From NCBI GenBank assembly GCA_022792495.1, contig JAAWBD010000076.1, positions 1 through 41,484 of the forward strand: 41,484 nt of DNA, written 5' to 3'. Source of the stretch: Oscillospiraceae bacterium. Its GTDB lineage: Bacteria; Bacillota; Clostridia; Oscillospirales; Oscillospiraceae. Shown here piece after piece: positions 1 through 9,446 of the stretch (positions are counted from its first letter, which is position 1; the number at the start of each line of letters is the position of its first letter). Both the position numbers and the translations under genes were made by a program. The notes below the pieces were generated by a model that saw only the letters and a program-made list of their open reading frames with translations, had not been told where the DNA came from and searched no databases.

Positions 1-1127
<1,127 letters not shown>

Positions 1128-1131
<4 letters not shown>

Positions 1132-1631
1132 TCGTCACCTACCCGGCTGATGAAGTCGTCGATCAGGCTCTTGTGGGTGGAGGCGTCCAGCTCCTTCTCC
1201 ACCACTTTCCCGGCGATGTCCAGCACCAGCTCGGAGATGTCGTTCTTCAGCTCGCCTGCGGCCTTGCGCCGCTCGCTCTCGATCTCTTGATCCGCCTTGG
1301 TCTTGAGGGCGGCCACCTCGGCCCGGGCGGCGGTCATCATCTCCTCAGTCCGGGCGGTGGCCCGCACCGTGGCGGTCTTGACGATGGCAGAGGCCTCGTC
1401 CCTGGCACCGGAAAGGCGCTTTTCGCACTCCTCCCGCATGGCCAGGGCCTCCCCCTCCGCCTGCTCGGCCTTCTCGTAGGTGTCCTCGATCTCCTTCTGA
1501 CGCTTGGCGATGATCTTTGTTACAGGATCGGTCAAATACTTCTTGGCCACAAAGTAGATGGCAAGGGTATTGAGTAGCACAAAAAGCGCCGTCCAAAAGT
1601 TGACGCCGACGAGAGCTTCAAATTGTCCCAT
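1128..1631 (-). CDS. atpF: F0 ATP synthase subunit b
   Basis: A 167-residue peripheral stalk subunit with one N-terminal membrane helix (residues about 8-27, VNFWTALFVLLNTLAIYFV). A long charged, Ala/Glu/Lys-rich coiled coil follows, with heptad-like runs such as KRQKEIEDTYEKAEQAEGEA. The end has the hydrophobic segment seen in 'ISELVLDIAGKVVEKELD', which binds delta. Three in-frame starts lie close together. The ribosome site AAAGGAG is nine bases before ATG 1631 and almost touches the TTG/ATG upstream, so 1631 is preferred. The stop overlaps atpH by four bases. Confidence 0.95.
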
Positions 1632-1668
1632 TCTCATCAACTCCTTTCTTTTCCCGGGAAAGGAAGGA

Positions 1669-1986
<318 letters not shown>

Positions 1987-2877
1987 TTAGGCCTCCTCAG
2001 GAGGGGGGCAGGAGCCGGAGATGTAGACCATGCTCAAAAGGCTGAACACCAGCGCCTGCACGGCGCCGGAGAAGATGTCGAAATAACAGCTGAGCACCGC
2101 CGGAATACCGAAGGCCAGCACCGGCACGCCGGAGAGCCACCCCATGGCCTGGAGGAAACCGAAAAAGCCCAGGGCCAGGCTCAGGTAGCCAAAGATCAGA
2201 AGGCTCAGCTTTCTCTTTTTCCGCCGCAGCAGAAGAAGGCCGGCGCCCACCACCATAAGGGCCACGGCGATGAGCCCGCCGTTGGCGGAAATCAGGTTCA
2301 AAACCGCCGTGGAGGCAAGGGACAGGGCCATGTAGAGCACACTGGTGATCACGCCGCCCCCCGCCAGGTTGCCAAAGTGACGGAAGGCCATGGACACCGG
2401 CTGGGCGATCTCCGAGATCAGGTTCATGGGGGTCATGACGGCCACCGGCTCGGTAAAGCCCTTGATCCAGCCCAGGAAGCCGCTGCCCTTAATGTTGTTG
2501 TACCAGATGATCACCGAGACCATCAAAGCCCACACCAGAGTGCAGCTGAGGTCAGCGGTGGCCGAGCGCAGAAACCCGGTCATGCCAATGAGGGAGCCGC
2601 AGATGGAGGAGAGGAAGATGGTGATGATAAAGGGCGTCCAGTGGGCATTGTGGGGGCCCATGGTGCTCACCACCATGTCCTGCATCATGGTGATCCCCTT
2701 CTCCACCATGATCTGCCGGGGGCCGGGCCGGGTGCTCAGATCCTTCCCCAGAATGACGCAGAGACTGCACAGAAAGATAGTCACGATCAAAAAGGATACA
2801 GTGGTCTGTGTGATGGGGATCCCGCCAAGAATGGGGATCGTGAAGTAGATAAAAGGCCCTGTGACGTTCAGATTCAT
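1987..2877 (-). CDS. atpB: F0 ATP synthase subunit a with an enlarged C-terminal region
   Basis: The stator channel subunit, 296 residues, with several membrane helices. The essential Arg is in SMAFRHFGNLAGG (Arg166). The last helix carries the family ending around QALVFSLLSMVYISG (Gln274). In E. coli the corresponding Arg210 and Gln252 are 42 residues apart; here the gap is 108. The extra residues (roughly 185-258) form two further hydrophobic stretches around a basic loop, RRKKRK at 218-223. The start overlaps the upstream atpI-like stop by four bases (ATGA). Identity is sure; whether the insertion is common in related Clostridia cannot be judged here. Confidence 0.93.
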   Translation of the reverse strand: MNLNVTGPFIYFTIPILGGIPITQTTVSFLIVTIFLCSLCVILGKDLSTRPGPRQIMVEKGITMMQDMVVSTMGPHNAHWTPFIITIFLSSICGSLIGMTGFLRSATADLSCTLVWALMVSVIIWYNNIKGSGFLGWIKGFTEPVAVMTPMNLISEIAQPVSMAFRHFGNLAGGGVITSVLYMALSLASTAVLNLISANGGLIAVALMVVGAGLLLLRRKKRKLSLLIFGYLSLALGFFGFLQAMGWLSGVPVLAFGIPAVLSCYFDIFSGAVQALVFSLLSMVYISGSCPPPEEA

Positions 2878-3278
2878 GGCTTAACCGCACCATCCTTTCG
2901 GAAAAATTGATCCAGGAGCAAAATGGGCTTTGTGAACAGCAGAGGCAAAAGCAGGGCGAAAATGTTGCACAGCCCACTTTTTAAAAGGGCAAACAGAATG
3001 ACGAAAAGGAGCACAGTCCGGAGAAGAAAAGAGAACTGAACCAGACTTTTTCCGCCCCTTACATTCTCTCCCTGAGCCTTATCCGCCGCCATCATTACCC
3101 CAACGGCCAAAAAAAAGTGGTTCAGAGTGGCCAGCACCCCCCCCAGGATCCCACCCCGGAGCACGGTGGAGTCAAACTGCCCCAAGAGGGCGAAGATCCC
3201 CAGCATGGCCACGACGCAGAGGGTTTGTCCCACCGCCATCACCGCAGTTTCTTTTAATACCAATTTGCGGCTGTCCAT
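2874..3278 (-). CDS. ATP synthase I-chain-like membrane protein
   Basis: A 134-residue protein with four hydrophobic segments (about residues 13-33, 40-62, 81-100 and 104-122). It stands first in the atp operon, where AtpI-type proteins normally are. AtpI helps assemble the c ring or handle cations, but conservation is low. The call therefore rests on position, size and topology, plus the 'GGILGGVLATLNHFFLAVGVM' region resembling the I-chain family's first helical pair. A strong AAGGAGG ribosome site precedes the ATG. It overlaps atpB by four bases. Confidence 0.75.
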   Translation of the reverse strand: MDSRKLVLKETAVMAVGQTLCVVAMLGIFALLGQFDSTVLRGGILGGVLATLNHFFLAVGVMMAADKAQGENVRGGKSLVQFSFLLRTVLLFVILFALLKSGLCNIFALLLPLLFTKPILLLDQFFRKDGAVKP

Positions 3279-3322
3279 GGCGGGGCCTCCTTAAAAAACC
3301 AAATCCAAAATTTCGTAACGTT

Positions 3323-3351
3323 ATCATAGCATAAAATACCAGAGGAGTAAA
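3323..3351 (-). promoter_or_regulatory. Promoter of the ATP synthase operon
   Basis: Read on the minus strand there is TTTACT, a 17-base spacer and TATGAT, with TGC just before the -10 (extended -10 form). It lies 45 bases upstream of the atpI-like ATG in an AT-rich gap, the only such gap before the operon. A housekeeping sigma factor is inferred. Confidence 0.7.
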
Positions 3352-3436
3352 TCGATTTTTTATCAAAAACATAAAAAAATATTGTTTTGTTTTTCACGAT
3401 TTAGGTAAAAAAGAGGAAGTGTTTAGAAGGGCGAAC

Positions 3437-3472
3437 AAAATCCCCCCGCCGCCGGAGAGGGCGGCAGGGGGA
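3437..3472 (-). terminator. Intrinsic terminator after the yhf-type operon
   Basis: Twelve-base G/C arms (CCCCTGCCGCC against GGCGGCGGGG on the minus strand) with a short loop, followed by ATTTTG. It starts 18 bases after the yhfW stop and separates the yhf-type operon from the atp promoter. Confidence 0.75.
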
Positions 3473-3489
3473 GAGGGCAGGCTCCTTTA

Positions 3490-4704
3490 TCAGGGATCCA
3501 AAAGGGACAGGAAGGAGGTGCCATTTTGGGGATGATCCACCCCAAAGAAGTCGCATACGGTGGCTCCCACGTCGCTCATGGTGCTCCGGAGTCCCAGGCG
3601 CACGCCGGTGAGGCCCTTGCGGTAGACCAGGAGGGGGACATTTTCCCGGGTGTGGCGGCTGTGCCCAATGTCAGGGTCGTTGCCGTGATCGGCCTGAACC
3701 AGCAGGATATCCTCCTCGGTGAGAAGGGGAAGGATCTTGGCAAGACCTGCGTCGGCCTGCTCCAGCCGGAGCCGGTAGACGGCGCTGTCCTGAGAGTGTC
3801 CGGCCAGGTCGGTCTCCTGTACGTTGGTACAGATAAAGCCCTGATCCATGGTCTGTACAGCCTCGTAGGTCAGCTCCATGCACTCGGGGGTGGGAACGCA
3901 GGAGATACTCTTTCCGCCGTCGTTGGCCACAATATCGGCCACCTTGCCGATGAGGGTGACGGGGACGTTGTGCCGGGTGAGGATGGTGGGGGCTTGAACG
4001 TTTTTATCCACCCCATAGCCCAGGTGACGGCACTGGTAGCCCTGCTCGTAGGACTTGGACTTGGCGGAGGCGATGCCAATGTACTTCCCAGCCTTGACCT
4101 CCTCGGCGGCATAGAGATCCTCCATGGTGTTGCCGGTGCCGCCGAAAACCACCACCCGGCCCACGGTGACGACCTCCCGGGCCAGGGCGGCGATCTCGCA
4201 TTCCTTCTCGAAGGAGATAAAGTCCAGGGGAGCGGTCACATTGTAGGTGGTGCCCAGGTCGGCCTCCAGGTTGTCGGCCACGGTGACATACCGGTCGCAG
4301 ACCACGTAGCGGAGACCCTGGACTTCCTTGATCTCCACCTGGTGGCCCTTCTCCCGGAGATGGGCGGCTACGGCGTCCACCTTCTCCTGGAAGGGGATGA
4401 TCTCCGGCTTTTTGGGCAGGGTGCCCATGATTTCCTGATGGCCCATGAAGGTGTCGGCCCCGTGGTGGGCCAGCTCGCTGGTGCCGAAGTTGGCCAAGGG
4501 GTTGAAATGCATCTGCTGGCTTTCCCCGCCGAAGGCGTTCATCAGTCCCAGCTTTTCCAGCGTGGGGAGCTTTAGGTCGGGCTGGTCATGGAGGATGCTG
4601 CGAAGGGTGTTGGCCTTCTCGTCGCCGGGACGCACCAGGGCGGCGTCCCTCATAGCTCCCATGCCGAAGCCGTCCAGAACGATCACAATAAAACGCTTTT
4701 TCAT
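3490..4704 (-). CDS. yhfW: YhfW-like phosphopentomutase-family enzyme
   Basis: A 404-residue member of the alkaline phosphatase/DeoB superfamily. The metal site is visible as VLDGFGMGA (Asp11) near the start and as ADHGND followed by HSRHTRENVPLL near the end. The phospho-acceptor region reads GADTFMGHQE, keeping Thr85 but with Met where typical DeoB has a second Thr (DTMTGHWE). DeoB interconverts ribose-1-phosphate and ribose-5-phosphate. YhfW of the E. coli yhf operon is a paralogue whose substrate is, to my knowledge, unknown. As the last gene of a yhf-type operon, the YhfW assignment is favoured over true DeoB. The neighbouring operon makes pentose-1-phosphates, so a genuine phosphopentomutase role cannot be excluded. 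Confidence 0.88.
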   Translation of the reverse strand: MKKRFIVIVLDGFGMGAMRDAALVRPGDEKANTLRSILHDQPDLKLPTLEKLGLMNAFGGESQQMHFNPLANFGTSELAHHGADTFMGHQEIMGTLPKKPEIIPFQEKVDAVAAHLREKGHQVEIKEVQGLRYVVCDRYVTVADNLEADLGTTYNVTAPLDFISFEKECEIAALAREVVTVGRVVVFGGTGNTMEDLYAAEEVKAGKYIGIASAKSKSYEQGYQCRHLGYGVDKNVQAPTILTRHNVPVTLIGKVADIVANDGGKSISCVPTPECMELTYEAVQTMDQGFICTNVQETDLAGHSQDSAVYRLRLEQADAGLAKILPLLTEEDILLVQADHGNDPDIGHSRHTRENVPLLVYRKGLTGVRLGLRSTMSDVGATVCDFFGVDHPQNGTSFLSLLDP

Positions 4705-4733
4705 GCCTTACGCCTCGTTTTCTGATTGGAAGA

Positions 4734-5891
4734 TCATGCTTTTTGATTGCCCAGGCTGTCCCAGACGCCCACGACCTGGGGATCCCCCTGGGCTACGCCG
4801 GAGAGGAGAACCACGTCGCTGCGGGTGACAAAGATCTGGTAGCGGAAGGCCATGACGACGCTTTCTCCCACCTGGGCGGTTTCCGCCAGCTCAAAGTGGT
4901 AATCAATGCTTTCCAGGCTGGGCGGAGTCACCTCTATGGGGCGGAGCTGCTCAGGCTGGGAGCCTACCAGGGCGTGGGCCATATGCCCCCGGCGGTAGAA
5001 GCCGCCGCCGTAGCAGTAGGCCTTGCCCGCGAAGTTGTGGGAGACTTCGCTGAGGTAGGCGATGCACTGCTTTTCCGGCAGCTCCATCTCCGCATGGGCG
5101 GGGGTGGTGCCGGTGAGGCCATGGCCCGGTTCTCCGCAGTTGCCTCCCAGCTTGGACATCAGCTCCAGGGTGCGGCAGCTGGTGGCGGAGGGGGTGTTGA
5201 GGATCCTGGGCTCCACGCCCTGCTCCCGGAGGATCCGGGCGGCTTGGGTCACCGTCTCCAGGTTGGGGGTGGGGGCGATGTCTCCCACCTCCTCCTGGTA
5301 GAGATAGCAGGGGAAGGAGGTGACGCCGTGAACCTCCACACCGGGGAGGGCGGAGACCTCACGGAGGAAGTCAGGCAGCCGGGACAGATCCACGCCGGCG
5401 GTCTGGCCGCTGTAGATGTGATCCCGGCTGTCAAAGACCCGGATCAGAATGGACTGCTTTTTCCCCAGAGAGAGGGCGGCGTCACTGATGGCCCGGGCCT
5501 TCTCCAGGGAGTAGACGGTGATGACCTGGGCGCCGTAATCAATGATCTGCCGCAGCATGGCCTGAGGAGGCTGAACCAGGTGCCCCACATTGCCCAGAGG
5601 GATGTGGTTGTTCATCATCACTTGGGCCTCCTTAAAGTCTACCACCACGGCGCCGGGGTAGCCCAGCTCCACCAATTCCTGAGCCAGCCTGGGGTTCCGG
5701 CCCAGCTGCTTGAGCATGAACCAGAGGCGGATCTGGTTCTCGTCAGCCTTGGCTTTGATAGCCGCTGCGTTCCGGCGGAACTGATCCAGGTCAATGACGT
5801 AGGAGTCGGGGAGGATCCGGCCGGCCTGATGAAGGCGGCAGATGGCGTCGATAAGCTGGGGGGATTCCCTGCAAAGCTTTTCTAAGAACAT
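4734..5891 (-). CDS. yhfX: YhfX-like PLP enzyme of the alanine racemase fold
   Basis: A 385-residue protein of the fold III (alanine racemase-like) PLP family. The N-terminal barrel holds the probable Schiff-base lysine in WFMLKQLGRN (Lys61), after 'SYVIDLDQFRRNAAAIK', a racemase-type opening. Further landmarks are EVHGVTSFPCY and a C-terminal beta domain with CYGGGFYRRGH. It matches YhfX of the E. coli yhf operon in type, order and size. Whether it racemises, decarboxylates or otherwise changes an amino compound is unknown. It overlaps yhfS by ten bases and lies 29 bases upstream of yhfW, so the three are co-transcribed. Confidence 0.87.
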   Translation of the reverse strand: MFLEKLCRESPQLIDAICRLHQAGRILPDSYVIDLDQFRRNAAAIKAKADENQIRLWFMLKQLGRNPRLAQELVELGYPGAVVVDFKEAQVMMNNHIPLGNVGHLVQPPQAMLRQIIDYGAQVITVYSLEKARAISDAALSLGKKQSILIRVFDSRDHIYSGQTAGVDLSRLPDFLREVSALPGVEVHGVTSFPCYLYQEEVGDIAPTPNLETVTQAARILREQGVEPRILNTPSATSCRTLELMSKLGGNCGEPGHGLTGTTPAHAEMELPEKQCIAYLSEVSHNFAGKAYCYGGGFYRRGHMAHALVGSQPEQLRPIEVTPPSLESIDYHFELAETAQVGESVVMAFRYQIFVTRSDVVLLSGVAQGDPQVVGVWDSLGNQKA

Positions 5892-6985
5892 GTCCTCACC
5901 CTTTCCATGGCCTGCCTCAGGATCCGCAGGACGGTGTCGTCTCCGCCCCGCATGGGGTTGATACGGATCATCCGTTTGGTGATGTCGGGATCGATGGCCC
6001 GGAAGGTGCCCGAGACCCGGTAAAACATGGGCACCAGCTCATACCGGGATTCTGAGCCCACCGGGTTGGGGGCGGCCCCCAGCTTCTCGGCCTGCTCCAG
6101 CACCTGCTCGGCGATGGGCTCCTCGAACTCTACCAGCAGAACCTTGGATTGGGCGTTGGCCAGGAAGGCGTCCTTGATCCCGGGGATGTGCTCCTGGTGA
6201 ATGCGCTCTACCAGGCGGTCGTTGACCTGAGCCTGGATGGCCAGGGAGACAGGGGCGTAAATGAGGCCCCGGAGAACGTCCAGGGCCTCGTGCCCCTGGG
6301 TCTGGCTGCCGCCAGAGTAGTGATGCTTGATCAGGAAATCGATATACTTCCGCTTTCCCACGATACAGCCGATGCCCTCGGGGCCCAATAGCTTGAAGGT
6401 GGAGAAGCAGCTGAGGTCGGCGCCGCACTGGCTGCCGTTTTTCGCCACCTTCATCACAGCGTAGTTGTCGTCGGTGACCACGGGGATATCCCGGCAGGCC
6501 TTGATGGTGGAGATGACCTCCTCCATGTCATAGCGGTCTGAGGGGGATTGGCGGGTATACTGCACGTGGGCGGCCTTGATCTCAGGATGCTCGGCCATGA
6601 CCCGGCGGATGTCCTCCAGATCGTTGAAGTCTGCGGTGACGGTGCACAGACCCAGCATCTCAATGGAGCTCTGGGTGGTAGAGTAGACGGGGGCTGTGTG
6701 GACAAGCAAAGTCTCCCCCGCCTTCAGCACAGAGAAAAGGGCGTACCGGATGGCCCCGGTACCAGAGCCCCGAACCAAGATGGCGCTCTCCGCGTCAAAG
6801 ACCCGGGCAATGACCTTTTCAGCCTTCAGGGTGGTCACCGGCTTATTGAGACCGGGAACCACGCCCAAATCGCCCCGGGTGAGGATCTCCTGACCCTCGA
6901 ACTCCTGGGTGATGCTGTCCACTACCTTGAACTGGAGGGCGGTAGCCTCCTCCAGGGTGATGCTTTGTAAGGGATAGTTGAGCAT
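5882..6985 (-). CDS. yhfS: YhfS-like PLP-dependent aminotransferase
   Basis: A 367-residue fold I PLP enzyme. Seen in the sequence: the phosphate-cup region RGSGTGAIRYAL, the aspartate that binds the PLP nitrogen in VVTDDNYA, and the internal-aldimine lysine in STFKLLGPEG (Lys198). It matches E. coli YhfS in type and operon position. The true substrate is not known to me; a beta-elimination or transamination step on an amino compound is possible. It shares a ten-base overlap with yhfX and lies 22 bases after the amidase-like gene. Confidence 0.87.
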   Translation of the reverse strand: MLNYPLQSITLEEATALQFKVVDSITQEFEGQEILTRGDLGVVPGLNKPVTTLKAEKVIARVFDAESAILVRGSGTGAIRYALFSVLKAGETLLVHTAPVYSTTQSSIEMLGLCTVTADFNDLEDIRRVMAEHPEIKAAHVQYTRQSPSDRYDMEEVISTIKACRDIPVVTDDNYAVMKVAKNGSQCGADLSCFSTFKLLGPEGIGCIVGKRKYIDFLIKHHYSGGSQTQGHEALDVLRGLIYAPVSLAIQAQVNDRLVERIHQEHIPGIKDAFLANAQSKVLLVEFEEPIAEQVLEQAEKLGAAPNPVGSESRYELVPMFYRVSGTFRAIDPDITKRMIRINPMRGGDDTVLRILRQAMERVRTCS

Positions 6986-7007
6986 GGGGCTTCACACTCC
7001 TTTGGGA

Positions 7008-8036
7008 TCACATTTGAAAGGGAAGAGCTCCCGGTTTCAGATATTGATCCAATTTTGAAAAGTACCAGGCCAGCATAGGATCCTCCGGCTGGGCGGCTTC
7101 CCCGGCGGAGGAGAGGAGCTTCTCGATCTTCTCCGGCTGGGATTGGCACAGGAACACCCTTCCCCGTCCCAGCTCCGGAGCGGGGACACAGAGGGCGGTG
7201 GCTCCCACCATGTTGGCCACCCGGATAAGTCCCTTGCCCGAGCGGGCCTGGGAGGCTGCGGTATCCGGGTCAAAATGGCCAAAAACGGAATCTCCTATAC
7301 CGTTCACATCCACAGGGCCCTCATCGCTGACGAGGCAGTCGCATTGGGGGAGGAGCTCCTCAAGGAACCGGATCAGGGGCTCCCGGGCTCCCCAGCGGTC
7401 GGGGACAGGGCAGACGCTCCGCCCTGTCTCATCGGTGACACAGTCCCCCTCAATACGAAATACCTTGGCGGGAGACGGGGAGGGGGTGATCCCCTCCAGT
7501 CCGGGAAGCACGGTGATCCCCCGGAGCAAGGTTTCCCAGTCCCGGGCCATAAGGCCCAGGGAGCCGTGGAAGGGGATGCCGTCAGTGGAGCGGCCGCTGT
7601 GCCGGCTCATCTCCTGGGCACAGATCAGGGGACTGATAAAGCCATAGAGGTTGACGCTCATAGCGGGGGCCAGCACGGAGCCGCCTCCGTCGGTGCCCAG
7701 CCCCAGATCATTGAAGCGCAGACGGACATTGACGGCGGTGCCGCTGCTGCTGCCCGTCATAGGGTGGCCGGTGATGGGGTTTTGGAGCTTCATATCCACT
7801 GCCCGGCCACCCCAGGAGGCCCGATCCAGGGTGTGGAGGGCAAAGCCGGCCCCGGTGAGTGCCTCTACCGCCCGCTGGGGCATGGGGGCCATGTTTTTGA
7901 CCCCCAGGTAGCCGGAAAAATTGTCCTCCCCGCACCGGTCGATGGCCAGGGGAAAGACTTTTTCCACACTGCCGTAGGGATCCCGCTGGGCGGCGAAGGT
8001 CATTTTGGCCCGGCGAATAAGCTCTTCCTGTGTCAT
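7008..8036 (-). CDS. Small amidase-signature family protein inserted in the yhf-type operon
   Basis: A 342-residue protein with amidase-signature features: LGVKN (Lys47), GSSSGTA (Ser96-98) and GTDGGGSVLAPA (Ser120). The classical triad is Lys, cis-Ser, Ser. The 24-residue spacing between Ser96 and Ser120 equals that between Ser217 and Ser241 of fatty acid amide hydrolase, which supports an intact catalytic set. It is shorter than the usual 450-500 residues. The enzyme would hydrolyse a carbon-nitrogen amide bond in the cytoplasm, as there is no signal peptide. The E. coli yhf operon, as I remember it, has no amidase, so this gene may add a first hydrolytic step. It lies 17 bases after php and 22 bases before yhfS. 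Confidence 0.8.
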   Translation of the reverse strand: MTQEELIRRAKMTFAAQRDPYGSVEKVFPLAIDRCGEDNFSGYLGVKNMAPMPQRAVEALTGAGFALHTLDRASWGGRAVDMKLQNPITGHPMTGSSSGTAVNVRLRFNDLGLGTDGGGSVLAPAMSVNLYGFISPLICAQEMSRHSGRSTDGIPFHGSLGLMARDWETLLRGITVLPGLEGITPSPSPAKVFRIEGDCVTDETGRSVCPVPDRWGAREPLIRFLEELLPQCDCLVSDEGPVDVNGIGDSVFGHFDPDTAASQARSGKGLIRVANMVGATALCVPAPELGRGRVFLCQSQPEKIEKLLSSAGEAAQPEDPMLAWYFSKLDQYLKPGALPFQM

Positions 8037-8053
8037 TGCCGTTTCCGCTCCCT

Positions 8054-8962
8054 TCAGGCTATGTCAAAGACCCGGGCCGGGTTGGTGATGAGCAGCCGGT
8101 CCAGGGTGGCCTGATCCACCCCCCGCTCCCGCAGAAGGGGAACCATCCGATCCATCACCGCCAGGTAGCCAAATTTGCCCCCTGCGGTCAGGTAGGATTT
8201 CCGGGAGATATCCTGGGAGAGCATGATCTGATCCCCATACCCCAGCTCCAGCAGCCGGCACAGATTGTCCGCCCGAACTTCGTCGGCCAGGTAGGCGATC
8301 TTACCGCAGGTGTCAAAGCCGATGTTCACTCCGGTGTCCAGGACGGCCTTATAGTAGTCCATATCGTTGGCCAGGTCAAGATGACCCAGGACGATCTTCT
8401 TGGGAGCCATGCCGTTTTCCCGGAGGAGGGCGCTCTGCTCCAACCCCATCCGGCCCAGCTGACAGTGGGTGGTGACGGCGCAGCCACAGCTGGCGCCCGC
8501 CCGGGCGGCGGCGGTGAGCACCTTGCGCTCACTGTCGGTGATGCAGGTCTCCTCTCCGGCCACCTCGCCGATCACGCCGGCCTTGATCCCGGTGTCCCCG
8601 ATGCCCTGGGTCAGATCCCGGACAAAGAGAGCCTCGATGTCTGAAATGGAGCCGTTCCGGACCCAGTCGGGATGGTAGCAGTCCAGATAGAAGCCGGTAG
8701 CGCAGACAATATGGATGCCGCAGGCCTTACTGAGGGCTTGGAGGGCCAAGGGATCCCGGCCCATATCGTTGCAGCTGACCTCAATGAAGGAGTTGACCCC
8801 CGCTTTTTTGGCCTGCATGACCTCGTCCCGGATCAGCGGGGAGTCGGTAAAAACCGAATCGGGATCCCCGCGGACGCCGGATAAATTGACGGAGAGATGC
8901 TCGTGACACATGGTGACCCCCAGCTCCTCTGGAGCAATGGGGCCCAGTACGGTTTGGATCAT
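8054..8962 (-). CDS. php: Phosphotriesterase-homology protein (Php/YhfV-like hydrolase)
   Basis: A 302-residue TIM-barrel metallohydrolase of the phosphotriesterase family. Metal ligands are visible in order: CHEHL (HxH), GVIGEVAGE (a bridging Glu replaces the carbamylated Lys of true phosphotriesterase, as in E. coli Php), TTHCQ, LGHLD and LSQDIS. The ending ITNPARVFDI is typical of the family. The natural substrate is unknown; relatives hydrolyse lactones and esters. The start ATG 8962 is preceded by AAAGGAG at about ten bases. It is the first gene after the internal terminator at 9014-9053 and leads the enzyme-coding half of the operon. Confidence 0.9.
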   Translation of the reverse strand: MIQTVLGPIAPEELGVTMCHEHLSVNLSGVRGDPDSVFTDSPLIRDEVMQAKKAGVNSFIEVSCNDMGRDPLALQALSKACGIHIVCATGFYLDCYHPDWVRNGSISDIEALFVRDLTQGIGDTGIKAGVIGEVAGEETCITDSERKVLTAAARAGASCGCAVTTHCQLGRMGLEQSALLRENGMAPKKIVLGHLDLANDMDYYKAVLDTGVNIGFDTCGKIAYLADEVRADNLCRLLELGYGDQIMLSQDISRKSYLTAGGKFGYLAVMDRMVPLLRERGVDQATLDRLLITNPARVFDIA

Positions 8963-9013
8963 AGGATTTGCGCTCCTTTCCCCTCCCTGAGTATTCCCCA
9001 AAAGGAGGGCTGA

Positions 9014-9053
9014 TAAAAAGCAGGGCACCAATCATCTCAGATTGGTGCCCTGC
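9014..9053 (-). terminator. Intrinsic terminator inside the yhf-type operon, between yhfU and php
   Basis: On the minus strand a perfect 14-base stem (GCAGGGCACCAATC with its complement, six-base loop) is followed at once by TTTTT. It sits 12 bases after the yhfU stop and 50 bases before the php start. I see no good promoter between it and php, so the enzyme genes probably depend on partial read-through. Confidence 0.85.
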
Positions 9054-9065
9054 CGGATGGCTCGA

Positions 9066-9446
9066 TTATTCCGGTTTGCCCTCAGACTTGTCGATCAAAG
9101 CCTGCACCAGGGGAGGCACCAGCATCTCAGTGTGATCCTTCACATAGCCGAAGGCCTTATGATTGCCGGCATAGATCATATGGCGGATCTCCTGGGCGGA
9201 GGGGCATTTTCCTTGCTTGGAGACGGTGAGGCAGTTGCCGTAGCCCAGCACCATGATAGCGGTAGCCAGGGAACCGCCGCCTCCGGTGAGGCAGGAGCCC
9301 AGATAGAAGTCCACATCACCCTTCTTTACCAGTCGGGCGGCGATCATATCGGGATCCACCAGGGTCTCCACCTGGCTGGGGAAGGCCTTGTCAATGATCT
9401 GCTTTGTCTGGGTAGAGGTCAAGCCGCAGCACTCGATTTTAAGCAA
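9066..9446 (-). CDS. yhfU: YhfU-like small protein (DUF2620 type)
   Basis: A 126-residue protein matching YhfU of the yhf operon in position and type. The N-terminus MLKIECCGLTSTQ resembles the P-loop-like opening of PTS EIIB domains with tandem Cys. A second conserved-looking block is GSCLTGGGGSLATAI. Fold and role are not established; a partner of the YhfT transporter or of the PRD protein YhfY is a reasonable inference. The start is taken as TTG 9446, because it has GGAG nine bases upstream and overlaps the yhfT stop by eight bases. The upstream in-frame residues would run inside yhfT. Confidence 0.8.
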   Translation of the reverse strand: MLKIECCGLTSTQTKQIIDKAFPSQVETLVDPDMIAARLVKKGDVDFYLGSCLTGGGGSLATAIMVLGYGNCLTVSKQGKCPSAQEIRHMIYAGNHKAFGYVKDHTEMLVPPLVQALIDKSEGKPE

